This document shows, one piece after another, positions 6,665 to 7,764 of a DNA stretch of 7,764 nucleotides. Both the position numbers and the translations under genes were made by a program. Source of the stretch: JBECKQ01 sp040235375 (GTDB taxonomy: Bacteria > Planctomycetota > Phycisphaerae > UBA1845). The stretch covers positions 1 through 7,764 of the forward strand of contig JBECKQ010000292.1 of NCBI GenBank assembly GCA_040235375.1, given 5' to 3'. The first letter of the stretch is position 1. The number at the start of each line of letters is the position of its first letter. A model generated the notes under the pieces. That model did no database searches. It saw nothing but the letters and a program-made list of their open reading frames with translations, and was not told the origin of the DNA.

Positions 6665-6739
6665 CGGGGCGTGGCGCAGCCTGGTTAGCGCGCTTGACTG
6701 GGGGTCAAGAGGTCGCTGGTTCGAATCCAGTCGCCCCGA
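6665..6739 (+). tRNA. tRNA-Pro (anticodon GGG)
   Basis: The 75 bases fold into a complete cloverleaf. The acceptor stem is CGGGGCG (6665-6671) with CGCCCCG (6732-6738). The D stem is GCGC/GCGC (6674-6677, 6688-6691) with loop AGCCTGGTTA. The anticodon stem is CTTGA/TCAAG (6693-6697, 6705-6709) with loop CTGGGGG, giving anticodon GGG at 6700-6702. The T stem is GCTGG/CCAGT with loop TTCGAAT (6720-6726), and the discriminator base is A6739. The 3' CCA is not encoded and must be added after transcription. It would read CCC and CCU proline codons. An integrase gene follows on the same strand, so its 3' half is a candidate attachment site. Confidence 0.96.
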
Positions 6740-6745
6740 TTTGAA

Positions 6746-6778
6746 GTAACGTGCTGAAACGCCAGCAGTTGGCGTTAC
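6746..6778 (+). repeat. Overlapping inverted repeats downstream of tRNA-Pro
   Basis: Two alternative folds share this segment. In the first, AACGCCA (6758-6764) pairs perfectly with TGGCGTT (6770-6776) around a 5-nt loop. In the second, GTAACG (6746-6751) pairs with CGTTAC (6773-6778) and TGCTG (6752-6756) pairs with CAGCA (6762-6766), leaving a small bulge. The two are mutually exclusive. There is no T run, so a plain terminator for the tRNA is doubtful. The position between a tRNA and an integrase would also suit a recombinase or regulator site. Confidence 0.45.
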
Positions 6779-6798
6779 CCGCCAGTGGGCGGTGCGGC

Positions 6799-6839
6799 CG
6801 AAACCGAGGCCACGAAACCGGTTAGTTCACCGGTTAGTT
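6799..6839 (+). repeat. Direct repeats upstream of the integrase gene
   Basis: The 11-mer ACCGGTTAGTT occurs twice (6817-6827 and 6829-6839) with a 12-bp period, and CGAAACCG occurs twice (6799-6806 and 6813-6820) with a 14-bp period. An ACCG core therefore recurs three times just before the integrase ribosome binding site. Such iterons may be binding sites for the integrase or for a regulator of its expression. ACCGGT is itself palindromic. Confidence 0.55.
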
Positions 6840-6842
6840 GCT

Positions 6843-6849
6843 AGGAGGT
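6843..6849 (+). promoter_or_regulatory. Strong ribosome binding site of the integrase gene
   Basis: AGGAGGT, a full Shine-Dalgarno core, lies seven bases before ATG 6857 and fixes that start. It directly follows the second copy of the direct repeat. Confidence 0.85.
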
Positions 6850-6856
6850 CGCGCCC

Positions 6857-7764
6857 ATGCCCAAACGATCACGCCGGAATCGAGTTCCAAGTTACCGCCA
6901 CCATAAACCCTCGGGCCAAGGGTTCGTCGAGCTGAACGGCAAACGCTATTACACGGGCAAATTCGGGACTGCTGAAAGCCGTGCCGAGTACAAGCGCATG
7001 ATCGCGGAATGGGAAGCCCGTGGCCGTCGGCCACTGGTTGAGCCGTTCGATCTCACGGTTGTCGAACTTCTCGAACGCTTTCTGGTTCACGCAGAACTTT
7101 ACTATCGGTCACCCGATGGTTCGCCGACCAGCGAGGTGGCGTGCTTCAAGTCGATCATTGCAATTGTGGTGGAACTGTACGGCGACACGATGGCTACGGA
7201 GTTTGGTCCGAGGCAATTCAAAGCGATACGTGACCGCATGGTGGCCAAGGATTGGACGCGAAACACGATCAACAAAGCCTGCTCACGTGTCCGCGCAATC
7301 TACCGCTGGGCGGCGGAAGAAACGCTGCTACCCGCTTCGGTGTACCAGAACCTCGCCGTCGTGGCTGGACTGCGCCGCGGTCGCACCCAAGCCCGCGAAG
7401 GCCGCGTCGTGCGGCCCGTCCCGAACGCCGACGTCGATGCAGTCAAACCGTTCGTATCTGCCCAAGTCTGGGCGCTAATTCAGCTTCAGCAATTGACCGG
7501 GGCGCGACCGGGCGAACTGGTCGGTCTTCGGCCTGCGGATCTCGACATGACCGGGACCGTATGGTGCATCACACCAGGGCATCACAAGAACGCCTATCGA
7601 GGTCATGCAAGGGTGATTTACGTTGGCCCGCGAGCGCAGGATGTGGTCCGCCCGTTCCTGGTCGGCCGTGCTTTGAATGTGCCGCTCTTCTCACCCCAGG
7701 AAGCGGAGGATGACCGACTGGCAGCGCGACATCATGCGAGAACGACTCCGACCAATGAAGGCAA
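6857..7764 (+). CDS. Tyrosine recombinase / integrase, 3' end beyond window
   Basis: An open frame runs from ATG 6857 to the window end without a stop, giving 302 codons plus two bases. Residues 10-20 (PSYRHHKPSGQ) and about 22-52 form an N-terminal strand-and-helix module resembling arm-binding domains and typical, from my knowledge, of a planctomycete integrase family. Residues about 65-165 form the helical core-binding domain. The catalytic domain starts near 190 and contains box I, TGARPGELVGL, with the first catalytic arginine R217. The beta-hairpin lysine is probably K244 (GHHKNAYRGHARVIYVGP). The HxxR, second H/W and tyrosine nucleophile should lie beyond the window, so activity cannot be judged. 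The reading frame is intact throughout. Location after tRNA-Pro with the same orientation suggests an integrative element, but family members also occur as isolated chromosomal genes. I see no excisionase gene here. Confidence 0.88.
   Translation, partial: MPKRSRRNRVPSYRHHKPSGQGFVELNGKRYYTGKFGTAESRAEYKRMIAEWEARGRRPLVEPFDLTVVELLERFLVHAELYYRSPDGSPTSEVACFKSIIAIVVELYGDTMATEFGPRQFKAIRDRMVAKDWTRNTINKACSRVRAIYRWAAEETLLPASVYQNLAVVAGLRRGRTQAREGRVVRPVPNADVDAVKPFVSAQVWALIQLQQLTGARPGELVGLRPADLDMTGTVWCITPGHHKNAYRGHARVIYVGPRAQDVVRPFLVGRALNVPLFSPQEAEDDRLAARHHARTTPTNEG

Noticed and set aside
7020..7713. Two plus-strand open frames (7020-7478 and 7252-7713)
   Set aside because: They are out-of-frame shadows of the integrase frame, which runs unbroken from 6857 and carries the TGARPGE catalytic motif.

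Overview
The window looks like chromosomal DNA from a GC-rich bacterium, most likely a member of the Planctomycetota. The main clue is the partial integrase at the right end. Its N-terminal half (PSYRHHKPSGQ, then a YYTGKFGT-like strand and an AEYKRMIAEW helix) matches a tyrosine recombinase family that I know as abundant in planctomycetes. The high GC and codon use fit this but do not prove it; the assignment is inference.

Layout. Bases 1-219 hold an 8-bp inverted repeat followed by a short T run, probably the end of an upstream transcription unit, and then the ribosome binding site of the first gene. Bases 220-4518 form a three-gene plus-strand cluster for reductive pyrimidine breakdown. 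It runs: a hydantoinase/dihydropyrimidinase-family amidohydrolase (220-1617), the FAD/Fe-S electron-input subunit of dihydropyrimidine dehydrogenase (PreT type, 1706-3049), and the FMN/Fe-S catalytic subunit (PreA type, 3103-4518). Each gene has its own ribosome binding site, and both intercistronic gaps contain a hairpin. A GC-rich hairpin at 4521-4559 separates this cluster from a convergent minus-strand gene (4561-6198). That gene encodes a 545-residue radical SAM protein of the MJ0619/tetraether-lipid-synthase (Tes-like) family. Bases 6199-6619 hold no gene I can support. A near-consensus sigma-70 promoter (6620-6649) then drives a tRNA-Pro(GGG) gene (6665-6739). After a segment of inverted and direct repeats comes a tyrosine recombinase with an excellent Shine-Dalgarno sequence (6857 onward), which is cut off by the window end before its HxxR and tyrosine motifs.

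How the genes work together. PreT should take electrons from NAD(P)H through FAD and its iron-sulphur clusters. PreA should use them at FMN to reduce uracil or thymine (or run in reverse). The amidohydrolase would then open the dihydropyrimidine ring to an N-carbamoyl-beta-amino acid. The third enzyme of the path, beta-ureidopropionase, is not in this window. The amidohydrolase differs from canonical dihydropyrimidinase at several substrate-side positions, so its substrate is less certain than its fold. The radical SAM gene is convergent and shows no clear functional link to the pyrimidine genes. The tRNA-Pro/integrase junction may be the left edge of an integrative element that continues beyond the window.

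I see no CRISPR array, no insertion sequence with terminal repeats, and no defence or toxin system. The items most worth a second look are the bacterial Tes-like radical SAM protein, the atypical active site of the amidohydrolase, the long linker between the two C-terminal Fe-S motifs of PreA, and the repeat-rich tRNA/integrase junction.
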